The position numbers were made by a program, and so were the translations under genes. Source: Bacillota bacterium (lineage in GTDB: Bacteria; Bacillota; Dehalobacteriia; UBA4068). Taken from it: a DNA stretch of 5,546 nt. The stretch lies in contig JAFSIU010000117.1 of NCBI GenBank assembly GCA_017439615.1, positions 1 through 5,546 on the forward strand, in the 5' to 3' direction. Positions 5,172-5,546 of the stretch are shown here, piece by piece. The notes under the pieces are model-generated. The model did not search any database and was not told the origin of the DNA. It worked only from the letters and a program-made list of their open reading frames with translations. Numbering within the stretch: the stretch's first letter is position 1; every line of letters begins with the position of its first letter.

Positions 5172-5546
5172 GTGAGAAAAAGAGTAAGCAACGATTGGAT
5201 ATACTTTTGGTCGAGCGTGGTTTTTTCAGCGGTCGCGATCGTGCCAAGGCAGCTATTATGGCAGGAGATGTATTTGTCAATGGTCAGCCTGCACAAAAAG
5301 CAGGCGAGAGCTATGATGAAGATTGTCAGATAACAGTCAAGGAGGCTCTTCGCTATGTTTCGCGCGGCGGACTGAAGCTCGAAAAGGCTTTACAGGTCTT
5401 TCCTGTTGATATGAAAGGCAAAACCGTGCTTGATATAGGTTCATCCACAGGCGGCTTTGTTGATTGTGCTTTGCAGAATGGTGCTGCTAAAGTCATTTCC
5501 GTTGATGTCGGCTATGGACAATTGGCTTGGAAGCTGCGTACCGATG
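5168..5546 (+). CDS. tlyA: TlyA-family rRNA 2'-O-methyltransferase, 5' part
   Basis: Only the first 126 codons are in the window. The reading frame is open to the edge. ATG 5168 overlaps the dxs stop as ATGA, giving a 4-nt overlap and coupled translation; a G-rich GGGGTGG at 5156-5162 may act as a weak ribosome site. Residues 7 to about 60 form an S4 RNA-binding domain (KQRLDILLVERGFFSGRDRA, AGDVFVNG). The linker motif YVSRGGLKL (63-71) leads into an FtsJ/RrmJ-type methyltransferase fold with SAM motif LDIGSSTGGF (88-97) and SVDVGYGQL (111-119). TlyA enzymes methylate the 2'-hydroxyl of cytidines in 23S, and in some bacteria also 16S, rRNA; in mycobacteria their loss gives capreomycin resistance. 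Older records call this family hemolysin A or YqxC. Its place after dxs is the standard order in Bacillota. Confidence 0.95.
   Translation, partial: MSEKKSKQRLDILLVERGFFSGRDRAKAAIMAGDVFVNGQPAQKAGESYDEDCQITVKEALRYVSRGGLKLEKALQVFPVDMKGKTVLDIGSSTGGFVDCALQNGAAKVISVDVGYGQLAWKLRTD

Overview
The window reads as chromosome from an anaerobic, low-to-mid GC Bacillota (Clostridia or Negativicutes type). The grounds are strong GGAGG-like ribosome sites, tight gene packing, an iron-sulfur aldo/keto reductase of the kind common in strict anaerobes, and above all an OLE RNA locus, which is known mainly from anaerobic or extremophilic Bacillota. I cannot name the species. All genes lie on the + strand.

Left block (68-2023): a membrane-anchored DUF218 (YdcF/SanA-type) protein is followed after 18 nt by a COG1453-type aldo/keto reductase with two C-terminal cysteine clusters. 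The two may share a transcript. Their substrates cannot be read from sequence.

Centre (2024-2715): a gap of almost 700 bases with no credible protein gene. It holds an extended -10 promoter (TGTTATAAT) whose predicted start falls on the first base of a structured RNA at about 2111-2690. The RNA ends pair perfectly (GGTATGTGG with CCACATACC), and further nested helices continue inward. The length of about 580 nt and the position directly upstream of an OapA-like membrane protein, dxs and tlyA identify it as OLE (ornate, large, extremophilic) RNA. The sequence holds many internal hairpins and a near-duplicated 15-nt element 300 nt apart.

Right block (2716-5546): oapA encodes the membrane protein known to bind OLE RNA. 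It is followed 2 nt later by dxs (1-deoxy-D-xylulose-5-phosphate synthase, first step of the MEP isoprenoid pathway). dxs overlaps tlyA (S4-domain rRNA 2'-O-methyltransferase) by 4 nt, and tlyA runs off the window. The inferred unit is promoter - OLE - oapA - dxs - tlyA. The RNA and OapA would form a membrane ribonucleoprotein, while dxs and tlyA are housekeeping genes that travel with it. The usual upstream neighbours in many OLE genomes (xseA/xseB/ispA) are not here; OLE instead follows an unrelated reductase gene and appears to have its own promoter.

The most interesting content is the OLE RNA locus. It is a known class whose biochemical role is only partly understood, so this is a recognised system rather than a wholly new one. 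Details that deserve checking are the RNA-specific promoter, the possible terminator-like 3' end, the repeated element, the degenerate catalytic tetrad of the reductase, and substitutions in Dxs.
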